Shown: positions 11,623-23,668 of the stretch, in pieces
Numbering within the stretch: the first letter of the stretch is position 1
How the letters are laid out: each line of letters begins with the position of its first letter
Source of the DNA: Colletotrichum lupini
Lineage: Eukaryota; Ascomycota; Sordariomycetes; Glomerellales; Glomerellaceae
DNA: 64,000 nt
NCBI RefSeq assembly: GCF_023278565.1
Contig: NC_064682.1
Span: 2,170,001 to 2,234,000, forward strand
Direction: 5' to 3'
Translations under genes and position numbers: made by a program
Notes under the pieces: generated by a model
Told to the model about the DNA's origin: nothing
The model's database searches: none
What the model saw: the letters and a program-made list of their open reading frames with translations, nothing else

Positions 11623-12343
11623 GGCGGCACGAGATCGGAGAAGGTTGAATTGTTGGTTTGCTGTGAAAGAAAGAAGAGGAAGAAAATTTTTCGTCAGAAA
11701 GAGATATGGGCGGCGAGGGGTGGGGTGGGAGGGAAAGGAAGCCGTGGGGTGAGGTAATTGGGAAGGCGGTGCAGGCTGCAGCTGCCGCCTGTGAGGCGCG
11801 ATCGACCTGAGGCACTCGTACATCTGCAGATGTCTTTTGAGCCTTGGATTGAAAGTCAGGCCTGAGGTTGAGATTTCTAGGTACGCGCGAGCAGTTTCAG
11901 GGCTTCAGGGCAGATGCCTTAGGTACTCTGTACAGTCGAGAAAGATGCAGATACCTAAAGTCTTCCCAGTTTGGTAATTATTACGGAGTATCCGTACTGT
12001 GGTCGGCTAAGAAGGTACAAATGAAATGCTTTGTGACAGGGCGAACAGTCGGGTGGACGACGGAAGAACGTTTCCTGATTTCTGGCACCCCCACCATGCT
12101 AGAAGGTGCATGACGGCAACCATCAACATTTACTGCGTAGGCATGACTTGCCTCATGCCCACGATATCTATCAATCTTGCGCATACGTGCTTGCCATGCT
12201 TTAGGTAACATATATGTAGGCACTGATTGCCCAAGTCGCCATCTTATCTCACGCTAAAGTTCTTCGATTGCCAAGATAGGTGTCCGTATCTCGAGAAAGA
12301 AGCACATGATTGCCGGTATCTAGGACGATGACGATGGCTGCAA

Positions 12344-12366
12344 CCCAGCTGCCCAGCTGCCCAGCT
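12344..12366. repeat. short tandem repeat, 8-base unit
   Basis: CCCAGCTG is repeated in tandem almost three times. Confidence 0.85.
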
Positions 12367-15300
12367 ACAGTGTATCCGTAGATGCGTGCCCACGGCACAG
12401 CTTCTAGAAGTCTGCATGGAAGACAACCTGATCGGGCCAACCGACGGGAGGACGAGAAAGGGTGGTATGGCGGCATGGTTTGCATTCCGCCTTCCTCCTT
12501 CCATCTGACCATTGGCCATCAGCCAGGTCGGCTGCCCGTCAAATTATCGGCGCTAAATGCTTGGGTCTGTGCGATCGACTGTGAATGGGAGGTGCTGCGT
12601 CCGTCTGTGTGTCGTGCGTGTCTACTCGGAAGATCCTTTCTCAGTCGATGCTTCACCTGCTGCACCGTCTGCTACCACCTTCGGCCCTTCTTGACACGGT
12701 GCAGCGCTGAGGTCGACCGTCGGCTGCACCTTCGCGACCCCCTCACACCCTCCGCCAGGCGCCAGGCGCCAGCTGACTGTGCCGAGCGACTCTGGCTGAT
12801 TGACGGTCCATCTCGTTGGTCAACCCTTACGAGGGTGTCCTTGACTGTCAACCTTTGGGGGCTTCTCTGCTCAAATCAACGTCTGAAGAGTCTTGAAGCC
12901 CTCGGTGTCCGCTTTAGGCTTGGGTCTGTAGTCTCTACTGTTTGAGATCGCAAGGAGACTTATAGACGGACAACATGTTGATCAAAGCCCGCAGACCAGC
13001 AGCCACAAGTCTGACCGAAACATGTATCCCCCTAGCTACAATGGACTCTAAAAGTCGCATCTAATTTCTACACATGATGAGTTTGCTACGGAATCGATAT
13101 CTGTGTGTGCCAGAATGTAAACTGTTGTGTCTCTGTTCACTAAGCTGAGCGCCAACGGTCGGAGCAACGTGAAGCGAATACAGCTTGCCAAGTATATTTA
13201 GAGAGTGGCACCCTTGTATCCGCTGCTTACATTGCCCCTCACTACCCCATTTTGCAGCCAGACCAAAAAAGAGAATCGGTTGCCCTCGGCCATTGTCGTC
13301 TCGTTGTCGAGTTCGTCTCATTATCGACTCGTGCTCTAGCTCGGGTGCAGTTCTTGTGTTCGGGTCGCACTAGCGAAGCGGCTTCCGCTAACGACATGAC
13401 ACGTTAAACCATTCTCGTTCAACGATGCTGAAAATGTCAAATGAAAGTTCGATAGACCATTACGAAGGAACCCGACGTCGATCGATTGGTGTGGCTTACA
13501 AGTTACGGTTCCGGATCCTGAGGACTCGTCGGCGAATTCAGATTTGAGAGAAGGGACCTTGGATGAGGACCGGAGCTTCATACAACCCTTCATGTTCATG
13601 TTCAATGAAAACTCGAGTAGCGCACGATCAAGATGTTTTGCGCAATCCAGAACCGCAAGGTCTTTGGACAGCCAAGGTGCCTCGCATCGAGAAGAAGAGC
13701 AATTGCTATCATGGACCAAGGCCATGCAGGGCAACTCTACCTGTCGGACAAATGAGAATGCAATGAAGCGGGATAACCAAGCTGCCAAGGACTATTGACG
13801 TCCGATCGGCCAACTACATCTGTGCCCTTTGTGCGGTTCGCAGAATGCAGGCCAGAATGCTGTTACAAGCGGCTAAATCGAGGCACATCCTTCCTCCTCA
13901 GAGATCAGGGAGGTGGATTGACATTAGCATTCCCCATCTCACCCGATATCCGTGCTAAGATGGAAAATTCGAAGTGAGCCTCTTGGATGCAAAAGCGTCC
14001 AAAGCGCTTCTTGTAAATACTTTTCCCCCCTACGTTGAACGGCTGGTCTCCTTTGTGGCTGCTCTTTGAGAAGCCGACTTGAACCGCGAAAGCCCACTTG
14101 CTCTAGCCCTCCCCGCCCCCTCTTTAGGCTTCGGCTTTCATCTGTTAGTCCTATTTTTATTCAGGTACGGATACTCCGCACTTCGTGACCGGTACTGGCG
14201 GTGTGGCTGGAAGAGGTGTCATCCAGCGACTATTTGTTGCTTCGACCGGTAAGTCCAAATTTGGAAGCTCCGCTGCCATTCGACCTCTTGCCATCTACGT
14301 AGATCGTGCTCGTAGTGTTAGTAACGACGGTGAAACGAAGGCCTTGATGTTGTTGATAGCTGCGCGAGTTTGATACTATTTAACATACAAAGATGTCCGT
14401 TGCCCTGATGCATGTCTCGATCTAAATGTGATGCGGAGGTCGAAAAAGGGAGCCATGGAGGTGGCATGGTGTCCCGACGAATAATGTCCCTCTAGACTCA
14501 CCCAGACTCATGGTATATGACTACGGGATATGATACGCGACTGTTTCATTCTGAGTAGATAAATTCTCCTTAGGCGAAGCTTATTGAATAACCATTGCTT
14601 GTAGTCACAGCTGTTTCCATAAGATAGGTGGGAGTCGCATCTAAGAGCCACTCCGATGACCGGGTCTTGGGCGATAATGCTGCGGCCAATCGAGGTCGTA
14701 TCCAACAACTTAGATACGAAGAAGAACGAGTTGGGCGTCTGGACCGGATGCGACCTATTATCAGGACGAGAAGAGCTGGGGTCTTTTCACTGTCTGCTGT
14801 ATGGAGTCTAGCATCTTGCCAACGCACCGTCTAAATATTCGTGGGCAGAAAGTCGACCATACAGGTACACCTGATGCCATAGCAACTTTCAGGATTTTAT
14901 GTGGTACTCTTGTCCTCCATGCACTGGGAGTGTTTGCTGGTCTCGTTAGCTGCCACTGTTGGCCAAAACATGTGGCAATGACACGATGGCCCGCTGCCGA
15001 GCCAAAGAATCTGCTCGTGGACGAGAAAGTCGCAGCGAGTGATGGCTGTATGGATCTGTACGCAGCAGCAAATCGATTGACTCGATTTCATCGTCAAATA
15101 CTGCCATGGCCAAAAGGGTCTCTGCTGAGTCGGCAACTGAGTGTTCGCGCCGTCCCGTGGGCTGATGCTGGTGCCCCAATGCCTTGATGTTCGCACAACG
15201 AGGAACAGTGCTATCGTTTTTGAGCTATTGCTCATGTCCAACAGTCAATTTGCGGTTGTGGAATGCCCGAGAACACGTGCTGGTCACTCTTCCTCTCCCG

Positions 15301-15961
15301 ACGTCGCTGTAGCTGCGAACATGGTAACCTGTATTCTAACAGCTTACTTGACCAAAGACCATCGCTGCCGCTCACTAGATCTCGACACTATGACTTGCAC
15401 ATTGAGTCGTCACGGTTTCTCGCCAGCGAAGGATCAAAAGTAGTCAGCAATATTCTCTCTCGTATTGTGCCCTGAATTTGTTGCCGGTTCGACTTGTTGA
15501 TGGAAGATGATGTGCCTGTTATGTTCTGTTCCATGAATGTCTTGCGAACCACACAAGTAAAGGCAGTGCAAATCGACATTGTATCACAGCGTTTCATATG
15601 TGAGTAAGTCTATCTAGATCCTACGAGATCACACTGAAGACAAGTATTAGAAAATATATGGTTTCAAAGGAAATTCATACCTTATCCAGGACGAGGTCGC
15701 TCGTGAGGAAGCCGGCCTACCAAGCCGGGCACGGCACAGCCAATGGCGACATTGCGAAGTGGGGCGATGTCGTCGTCAGTGCCAATCGGCAACTCCTCGG
15801 AACACGTTCAACTACACCTCGGCCAAGTTCAGTGGTGACAGCAGACTCCCCTGAACAGCTCATCGAGTAGCATATTCCAATATCAATAACTTTACTTTGG
15901 TACATATTCGATCAATAAGACCGATTTTGAACCACTGCTACCAGGGGCGGAAGAAAGTACG

Positions 15962-17144
15962 ATGGGTTCAGAGAAGAACAACTCCAGCGAAAGGTACGCC
16001 CCTTTCTACATCCACGAAACGGTGACAATTTCATGACAGGGCTGAACTCAATACCACGTTGCAGCGCTGTGAATATCATCTTTATCGGAGCCGGCGCCGT
16101 TGGGTGCTTCTATGCTTCGCGACTACACCACGTAATTAAGCCAGTCCCCTCGTGCCACTCGTCCAACCAGGCTAACTCACGCCGTAGCCCGACCGAAACA
16201 TACACGTCTCACTTGTTGCCAGATCTAATTACAAGGCGCTGAAAGAGTCGGGCGTAAAACTTCAAACCCATACATTTGGCGACTACATCTTTCATCCCCA
16301 TGCCGCCTTTCCATCCGTCGACGCTGCAGCATCCTCCCAGACGCAGTGGGACTTTGTCTTCGTGACAACTAAGGCGCTTCCAGATCGCTCCGATGATTCT
16401 GCCATGATCGCGCCTCTTGTAGGGAAGAACACGAGCATTGTTCTCATCCAGAACGGCGTCGGGGTCGAGGAACCATTTCGCCAGCGGTTCCCCAACAATC
16501 CCATCGTGAGCGCCGTGACGATTGTCAGTGCCGAGCAGACCTCACCAGGTGTCATCCGACAAAATCGATGGACGAGGGTCAGTATTGGGCCGCATACGAA
16601 CGGCCTCGGCACGGGTGACTCTGAACTTGGACAACGCGGCACAAAGGCGGTCGAGCAGCTCGGCACGTGGTGGGGTCCCGGCTGGGGCGGTATCCGCGAC
16701 GTAGAGCCTCACGACGAGATTGGGCTGCAGACGGTGAGATGGCACAAACTCTGCATCAATGCCGCGTTCAACCCGAGTGCTGTGTTGAGTGGCGGGAGAG
16801 GCAACGCAGACATGGTCACAGATTCAGAGCTTCGAGAGCATGTTGTGGGCATCATGAATGAGATCAGAGCGGCGGTGCCCAACATTCTGGGACGAGAGTT
16901 TCCCGACGACCTCGCGAAGCCGGATCGTATCGTCAAGAGCACGGAGCGGAATACGGGAGCAAGTCCCAGCATGTTATTGGACTGGGAGGCCGGACGCCCG
17001 TTGGAGTTGGAAGTGATTTTGGGCAATCCGGTGAGGATTGCTAGAGCCCACGGGGTGGAGATGCCTCGTTTGCAGACACTATATGCCTTGCTGAGCAGTG
17101 CGCAGAAGACTCGAGAGGAGAGGGTTACCAAGGGGAAGCTGTAG
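15962..17144 (+). CDS. ketopantoate reductase-like protein (2-dehydropantoate 2-reductase)
   Basis: Three exons, 15962-15993, 16065-16131 and 16188-17144, encode 351 residues. The first intron must end at the TTGCAG before 16065; the nearer CAG at 16039 would put the Rossmann motif out of frame. The N-terminus has the NADP-binding GxGxxG (IIFIGAGAVGCFYASRL, residues about 15-31). The middle has VFVTTKALPD and VLIQNGVG, typical of the family. The C-terminal half has WHKLCINAAFNP, whose K220 aligns with the catalytic lysine of ApbA/PanE, then a long helical domain with ELEVILGNPVRIARAHG. Family members reduce 2-dehydropantoate to pantoate with NADPH in pantothenate (coenzyme A) synthesis. Fungi carry several paralogues of this fold, so the substrate is uncertain. 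It stands alone, with no neighbour of the same pathway. Confidence 0.9.
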
Positions 17145-20100
17145 CATACGAATGTAGCGCGTTAGATGGCCACCTGGCATGCTCGATTAGACTCAACTTC
17201 GCAACCGAAGTCAGGATTTACCGCCCAAGTCTGATTCATGGGCCCCATGCCCTTGATTCACCATCCCGCGACACGATGGTCACAGGTACTGATGGGGACG
17301 GGCACAATGTGATGGACGTGTATAGTTCGTGCATGGTCCATCGAATAGCTTGTATTTGATGTCCATGTACCGTTTATCGCGCCTTGGTATGGTTCACTTC
17401 TTACAGCAAGTATGTAAATCTATCTGGACGAGCACCGCTATTCGAGGCAAAGTGGCAGGCTTTTAGAGGCGTTCATGGCTCCGTCTTCACAAGCCTAAAT
17501 CGTATGTTATCTCATGTCAATGGACATAACTTTGTACCTGGGCAATAACCAGTTGTGAAGTGGACAATCCACTCCGAGTAAATACGTCAATCTTTTGTTT
17601 TTTGGAAAACATGGGACCTCCGAATGGCTCTGTTTGTTATTGCGTTGTGGTGGCCGCAAACTTTGAACGACTAGTCTGAGAGATAGATCAACTCAACTAT
17701 TGCTCATGGCCCATAAGCTGAGACTCCATCCTCTTGGCCAATGCTATCAAAACTTTAGCTGGCCTGCAGGCAGGATGCGCCCATCTCTGCCCCCATTCAG
17801 GTCAAGCACTCTCGATGTAGAACGGGAACTCAATAGGTATCATGGGTACGGTATGAGCACGCCTATCAAACATAATCGATGAGCCATGCAGCCCGGAGAT
17901 TCAACACCACGAAATTATGCTTAAAGTGACGAGGGTTCTGAGCATCGTCAGGGTCTAGACCGATCTAGCGATGGCTTGTCAGCCCCAACGGCACCCGTAT
18001 CTCGCTCGAGGTGGCACATCGCGGGAGATGGCAGATCACGGATAACGGGATGGCTCATGTGTAGGTACGGATAGGGGCCGAGCACTAGAAGCGGCAGAAA
18101 GCACGTGAGTGAAACAAGTCGCGGAGCCTTTGAACAAAGGACGCAGTGTGCCGTGTGACCCGTGTCTTCCGCTGGGGGTCCCAGAATGACATGGGCTCGG
18201 CGTGGGCGGCACATCCAGAGCTGGGCCCAGCATGTGCCTCGTTCTTATTGTTTATTACAGAACAGACACGGCAGAGTCGAAATTCTGGCAGTAGATGGGG
18301 CAGTCACGAAGTCAACACGTCACGTTCAGCCGAGAAGTGTAGCTTTCAACGGCCACAACAGTGCCGGGTTGGAGCAAGCTCAGGATATCAATAAGGTAGT
18401 GAGGCGTTGAGACGTGGGTGAAGGGTACCCAGGCCATCAAGAGGTGTGGCGGTGGCGTTGATTTAATGTGAAGGGTCCTGTAGGTAACAGCTGCAGAACA
18501 TAACGTCGACACTAGCTACCCGACAAGAGGCTTGAGGTTAGATTATAAACCCAAAGTCTCGGAGCACGGGAAGTGCCCGTCCGTAAAGTAACAATGAGAG
18601 CCGGATGCGGTCGGTTGGGTCGGTGAATTTGCCCTCGAAGAGAGAGAAAAGAGGCTCTCTCCGCCGGATAGGTATTTCAACCAAGCAGCTGTCATACGTG
18701 ATGTGATGGTTCGGATCTGAGGGTGGGGTTGATGAACGGACTATGATTGGATTGGAAGATCTGAAAGCAAAGTGCACGGATTACAGCTTATGACGTAGGA
18801 CCTGAGCAGGGCTGAGATGGCCCCTGGTCGTGCGGCGTGCCTGCCTCGCTACCGAAGACACCGACGTATGGTCACGTATGTGCTTACCTAAGGAGCTACG
18901 CCATGAAGGTATCTCACTCCGCACACCAGGCTGCCAGGTAATATGTCATAGAAGAAGTAGAAACGGCAGGAAGAAATTGCAAACTGCCCGGTTACCCTAG
19001 CCCGAGACTCGGCTAGGCGGTGGGGAGAACTGTCGTCGGGGTCTATCGTCTACCGGCAAATGAGAAAAAAATACAGAATGCTTGGGCGGGTGCCTGCCTT
19101 CCTACTTGCTCGCCTGGGCGCCGCATTTGAGATACAATCCGGTTTTGAGACTGGCGTCGACGAATGGCCCGTCAGCTGGAGTCCAGGGGCCTCGATGGGC
19201 ACGCACGGCATAATAAGGAATGTATGGAATGTGGATGGTGTATGTTGGGCAGTAAGGTTGTCTTTGATTGTGTCGGAAGAATTGGTCGGGTACAGACCGC
19301 GTTCCAGACCCTACTTGTTACTTGAATTGCTGTGAACGCTGTGCCAGCTTGCCAGGGTGGTAGGTAGTTGAAGTGCATCAAAGGAGAAGTCTGGGCTAGA
19401 ACCCGGCCCCCATCATGCTCAATTTGGAGAAGCAACTTGGATGAAGCCTGTTTCCCCCTCAGCTCAGACATGAGTAGCCAAGGATAACAGACAATGATCG
19501 CAGCGACGGGAACACTTGGGCTTCAGTTTTCTTCTTTGTAGCTGAGAATTTTTCGTTGAAAAATCTCGTTGGGAACGTAGACTGTCTTTCCATCAGGTAC
19601 CTACCTACTCTTACCTACAGGGAAAGGCGAGGAGGATGGAGCAGGCAGGATTGCAAGCAAGCCTGACAAGCTTGAAGCGGGTTGGCAGGCACGGCAGGTT
19701 GTCCGAGCGGGCACGTGCAGCTGGGGATCCATCAGAGTCGACGCGAGTGGAGAGTCAAGTCTGTCCAAGCAAGGATCGACACTGACAAAGCCTTTTGAAG
19801 GATAGGCAATTCTGAGAATCCCATCCTCGACAACACCACGAATTTTGTATACCCCACTTGACCATCACCCACAGCGTCCTTCTCATTGCCCACCTCTCTT
19901 CCTCTCCCTCTCTCTTCCTCTCGTCTTGTGGATTGCCAGGCGTGCCAGCCACACACATAGCTTGGGAACCGTGAGGACGAAATCTGACACTCGCGACTCG
20001 GCACTGGACACTTGACGCCAGCCACAACAAGGAGAAGAGCGCATCATGGAGCCTGTGACACGCCAGGATAGCATCCAATCAGGGCGAGCTACCTCACGGC

Positions 20101-21638
20101 CCAGGGTATGCATAGTCAGGGGGATATCCTAGTCGTCACCCAAACTGCCAAAACCCCTCCAGTCGCCGTCGTTGACTGCAATGACTGTCTCCGAATTCCA
20201 GTACGAATAGAATGTGGCGAAAGGCAAGATCTGCCCTTCTCGATTCCCGCCTTTTCAGCACGCTGGAACCCCCGATCCCCTTCCCCTCCACCCCACACCA
20301 CTTCGTGCCTCTCTTACCTTAAGTTGCTTAGCTGCTTAGGTAAAACAGCATTTTGCGCGTGCAAAAAACCATCAAGCCGGATAGAACATCCCCATTGGTA
20401 CCAGCTCCGTTGTGGACGGATGCTGCCAAGTTGCTCCTTGGTCCATCGCTGCTAGGATTTCCAAAGCTGTCCTTCCACTCTGTGTTTAGCAGCTCCGACT
20501 ACCAACTCTTGTAACGGTTTCCATCATTCTTTCCATTCCAAAGCGCACGATGTATCATCTTTTCAGCTTTATGTTCATACGGTACCTCGATTGCGTTGCA
20601 TGACTTACATACCGTTCCTCCGACCGAGACTTACATCAAGATATGCGGGCCAGACAAGATGTCTGGCATCTTGTGGTGGAACAAGACAAGAGCCCGTGGA
20701 GCCCTGCGGCGGAGAGATTCATTTTTTGATTCGAAACTAGGTAGCTATGGCCGAGGTTCCGTATGCCGACAGACACGGCCATCTTTCTGTAGGCAGTATT
20801 GTATGAGAGGATGGATACCCGATATGCCACCCCGGTCGCCCCGATGCGCTGCACTTCACCGTGTTTTGAGGAGAGCCATAGAGAAATGGCAGCTAAACAG
20901 CCACAAGCACAGCAGCGCAAAAGAGCAAGCGGCCTGGTGTCCGGACGTTGGCCTTGAGAGCTCGGGGTCCCTGGGGCCTCGTGTTCGTTGCAACCGGATG
21001 AAATGCTCCTAATCAAGGTTAGCCAGGCATACTTCCGGGTACCTCAAATGCTTAGGTAATTCTAGTGAGGTAGGTACCGCAAGCGGACGAAGCAGCTCTG
21101 GAAGGACCTTGGATTATGGCGTTGCAATCGTCCCTTCTCGGTGTCTCCCCTACGTGCCTGTGTAGATTGTGTTCCCCTCCATTTGGGGGCCATTGCGCTG
21201 GGGGCCTCTCTCTCACGTCGTCAAGCACTTTGGCACCTCAGTATCCGTAGGTACTCCGTAAGAAGACTGATGAGTGGGCTTGGTCCGCGATTCCAACTTG
21301 TCCCGCGGAGGGGGCCACTTGATTGATGATCGGCACACTAAACAGGGCTAGACAGTTCATCCTGGATCCATGATTCCATGTTCTTGTCTCTCGCATCCAT
21401 CCCGAGACTTTGTAGGGAGTACGGATACCTCACCAAACCTGCTGTTGATGCTCCTTCCGCTTCTGTTTTCGCTACCTGCTCCTTCTTTGTTGCAAATGTA
21501 AAATTTCTGCCACTGCTGCCGCCGTAGGTCTCGTACAGTGTTCGGCGTACGATTCAGGCGGCATTATCCGTCTACCTGTGCAGAGCACTGATGACCTCTA
21601 TATTGACCGCTCCGTGACTGGATTGTGGATCGTGGTTT

Positions 21639-21700
21639 CGACTGGACTAGACTGGACTAGATTGGACTGGACTGGACTGGATTGACTGGGACTGGGTTCG
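21639..21700. repeat. minisatellite of GGACT/GGATT units
   Basis: Head-to-tail GACTG/GGACT units (ACTGGACTAG, ACTGGACTGG and variants). Similar but more diverged units continue to about 21760. Confidence 0.85.
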
Positions 21701-22897
21701 AGTGGGCGACTGGGAGGGAGCAACAAACTGGATCGGATTGGGCTGACTGGACCGGGCCACGCCGCATCTCATTCCTGTTTTTGTTGCCATCTCGTCTTTC
21801 CCTTCCAGCCTTCCCATGTGCCCGTCTCCCCGTCTCGTCTGCGCTTCCCAGATTCTGCGTGCCTGCACAACTGAGGTGCGCTGTCTGTGTTGTCTGCGTC
21901 ATGACCTTAGGGCATTTATTTTGGTGTATTACGGATAGCGCTCCTGCTTCGACGCTTACCCTCTCAGACCTGTCCATCGAGACGCTTTTACCTCTACAGT
22001 GTGGCTCTCACCTCTGTCTTTCCGCCTTACTCTCCGATCTACGCCCGCTGGCTGGTCGATGTACCTTTTCGTTATTGATGTTGGTCGGCACACGAGACGG
22101 GCTTCCCTCCCTTGCCTTCTTCACCTCTCTGCTCCCAGGTCCGTACTGTGCAGCAAAGAAAAGCAGAAATCCGTATTTGGCTGTAAAGTCGCCTATATGT
22201 AGGTAAAGCAGTACGGAGTACTTGTTCATCATTCATCTTAATGTGCCTAGGTAGGTTACTGTACGGATAGCCGTCCCTGTGAAAGGTACGGATACCGGCC
22301 CCTCTTCGCCTCTCCAGATACCTGACCTCACCAACCCTGCCCATTTGCCGTTCTTCTTTTCGCCTTCCACTTCCCTGCACGGTGATAATTCTTCATTTGC
22401 CACTCTCGGGCTGGGGCTTGAAAGATCCCCCCGTTACTGACTGTCTACCTGTGTCCATACTTTACATGTTTCCATCAGCCACTTCTTCGTAGGCAATGCC
22501 TACTCACTAGCCTCATCTCTTGCTGGTCTTTCTTCGCCTTCGTCTTCCAACCCTCCATTGCACTTTCCAAAGTATACCTTACCATAACACCCGCCTATCC
22601 ACTGATTGCACATCTGCATGCCATCGCCTCTTCTAACCTAGATCTAGCTCTGGCTGATAGAAGGTGCCTTTTCTCGTGCCATCCTAGGTACCTACCGATT
22701 GCACCTAAAAAAAAACCCTAACGTCTGGATAAGGTATTTACTTTATACTGGACGTAGGGCATCTGAGTAGCGAATCCAGTAGGTGTGCTGCTTTGGCCAC
22801 CTTCCTGTTCTCAGCCACGAGTTTAGGTACGGCTTTGCTCTGCCACTTACTTACCTACACACGCACATCTCCCTCACCCTTTGGTCGCCTTTCCTTC

Positions 22898-22909
22898 ATC
22901 GATCGATCC
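22898..22909. promoter_or_regulatory. candidate light-response GATC element upstream of the phytochrome
   Basis: ATCGATCGATCC, about 760 bases upstream of the phytochrome ATG. It contains GATCGA, the core reported for binding of the Neurospora White Collar (GATA-type) photoreceptor complex. Only the sequence match is seen. A match this short arises by chance often, and no binding is shown. Confidence 0.2.
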
Positions 22910-23668
22910 AACCCGGTACACACACCACACCACCACGGGCCCAGACCTGAGAATTGAGGAATTCCGAGGCTGAAGTGCCCATCCCCAGTCTCCTCTCTCT
23001 TCACTCATCGTTGAACTTTCGACAGACGATACGGCACAGAGCACGCGAAGCTCTCTCGCTACAACCCAGCGATCTCTCGACGTCTACCTCAGCTACCTCA
23101 CCTTACGGTCTGGCCAAGGTAGCTTTACCCACCTCACCTTGACACGAGCTCGCCCTGCGCCCTCAGCTTTCGATTTCCCATTTCCCAACCCCGGCCCACT
23201 GCCACCAAATCTCGACCCGTCCGCGCACAATTGCATCCCACCCCGACATCCCCATCCCGCACGCCCCTCTTCGACGACCGAATGATCGAGTAGACCAATC
23301 CTACGCACCGCACTGCAAGCAGGGGGGGAGAGCACCCATACAAGGGAAATTCTAGATCACGGCGAGCCTCTGCGCTCTTTCTTGAATCCTTGGAGTTTGG
23401 TTCTAATTCTTTCTCACCAACGTTTGCACCACATTTGCATTACACTCCTCTCCATCCCCCCTCATTCGCCTCTTCATTTGAGGTTCACGCGTACTCTTGT
23501 ATCCTTGCATCTCACCAGCTGGCTCAACACATTATTCTACGCGCCTTCGCTCCATGCCAAGTATCACTGATTACGGACCTTTGAGCCTCTTCCGGCGAGG
23601 CCTCGTTTACATAACTGCGTCGGAGTTGATAGACTTTTAGGTCTTTTTTGCCATATTCAACCGAGGAC

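Larger units (their letters stand above)
7472..15961. other. gene-poor region, 8.5 kb
   Basis: No frame of recognisable family is present on either strand. The many short frames overlap in antisense pairs and look like chance. The stretch has several simple repeats (listed separately), TACC runs (9616-9640) and scattered TACGGATAC-type motifs at 7661, 8301, 10001, 10188, 11982, 12372 and 14165. One small frame at 11099-11407 is listed as a weak candidate gene. The last few hundred bases presumably contain the promoter of the reductase gene. Confidence 0.55.
17145..23668. other. long intergenic region upstream of the phytochrome
   Basis: 6.5 kb without a credible gene. 17145 to about 21200 holds nothing that I can identify beyond scattered short motifs. 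21240-22300 is dense in TACGGATA/TACGGAGTA motifs. From about 22350 to the ATG at 23669 the plus strand is rich in pyrimidine (CT/CCT runs) and resembles a long fungal promoter plus 5' leader. Short upstream ATGs occur in this leader (for example at 22954). Two to four short frames of 60-170 codons in the region show no family likeness. Confidence 0.55.

Noticed and set aside
12382..12945. 187-codon plus-strand frame
   Set aside because: No recognisable motif; Arg/Cys/Leu-rich in the manner of random GC-rich frames, with overlapping frames on the other strand.
15640..15900. Fragmentary protein-like reading in both strands upstream of the reductase
   Set aside because: Could be a gene relic, but I could not match any stretch to a family and stops break every frame.
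16033..16242. ATG at 16033 as start of the reductase
   Set aside because: It would give a shorter start without intron 1, but the upstream exon 15962-15993 splices in frame at 16065 with a proper branch site, so the ATG falls inside the intron.
23648..23668. Phytochrome start at 23648
   Set aside because: That codon is TTG; the first ATG in the frame is at 23669.
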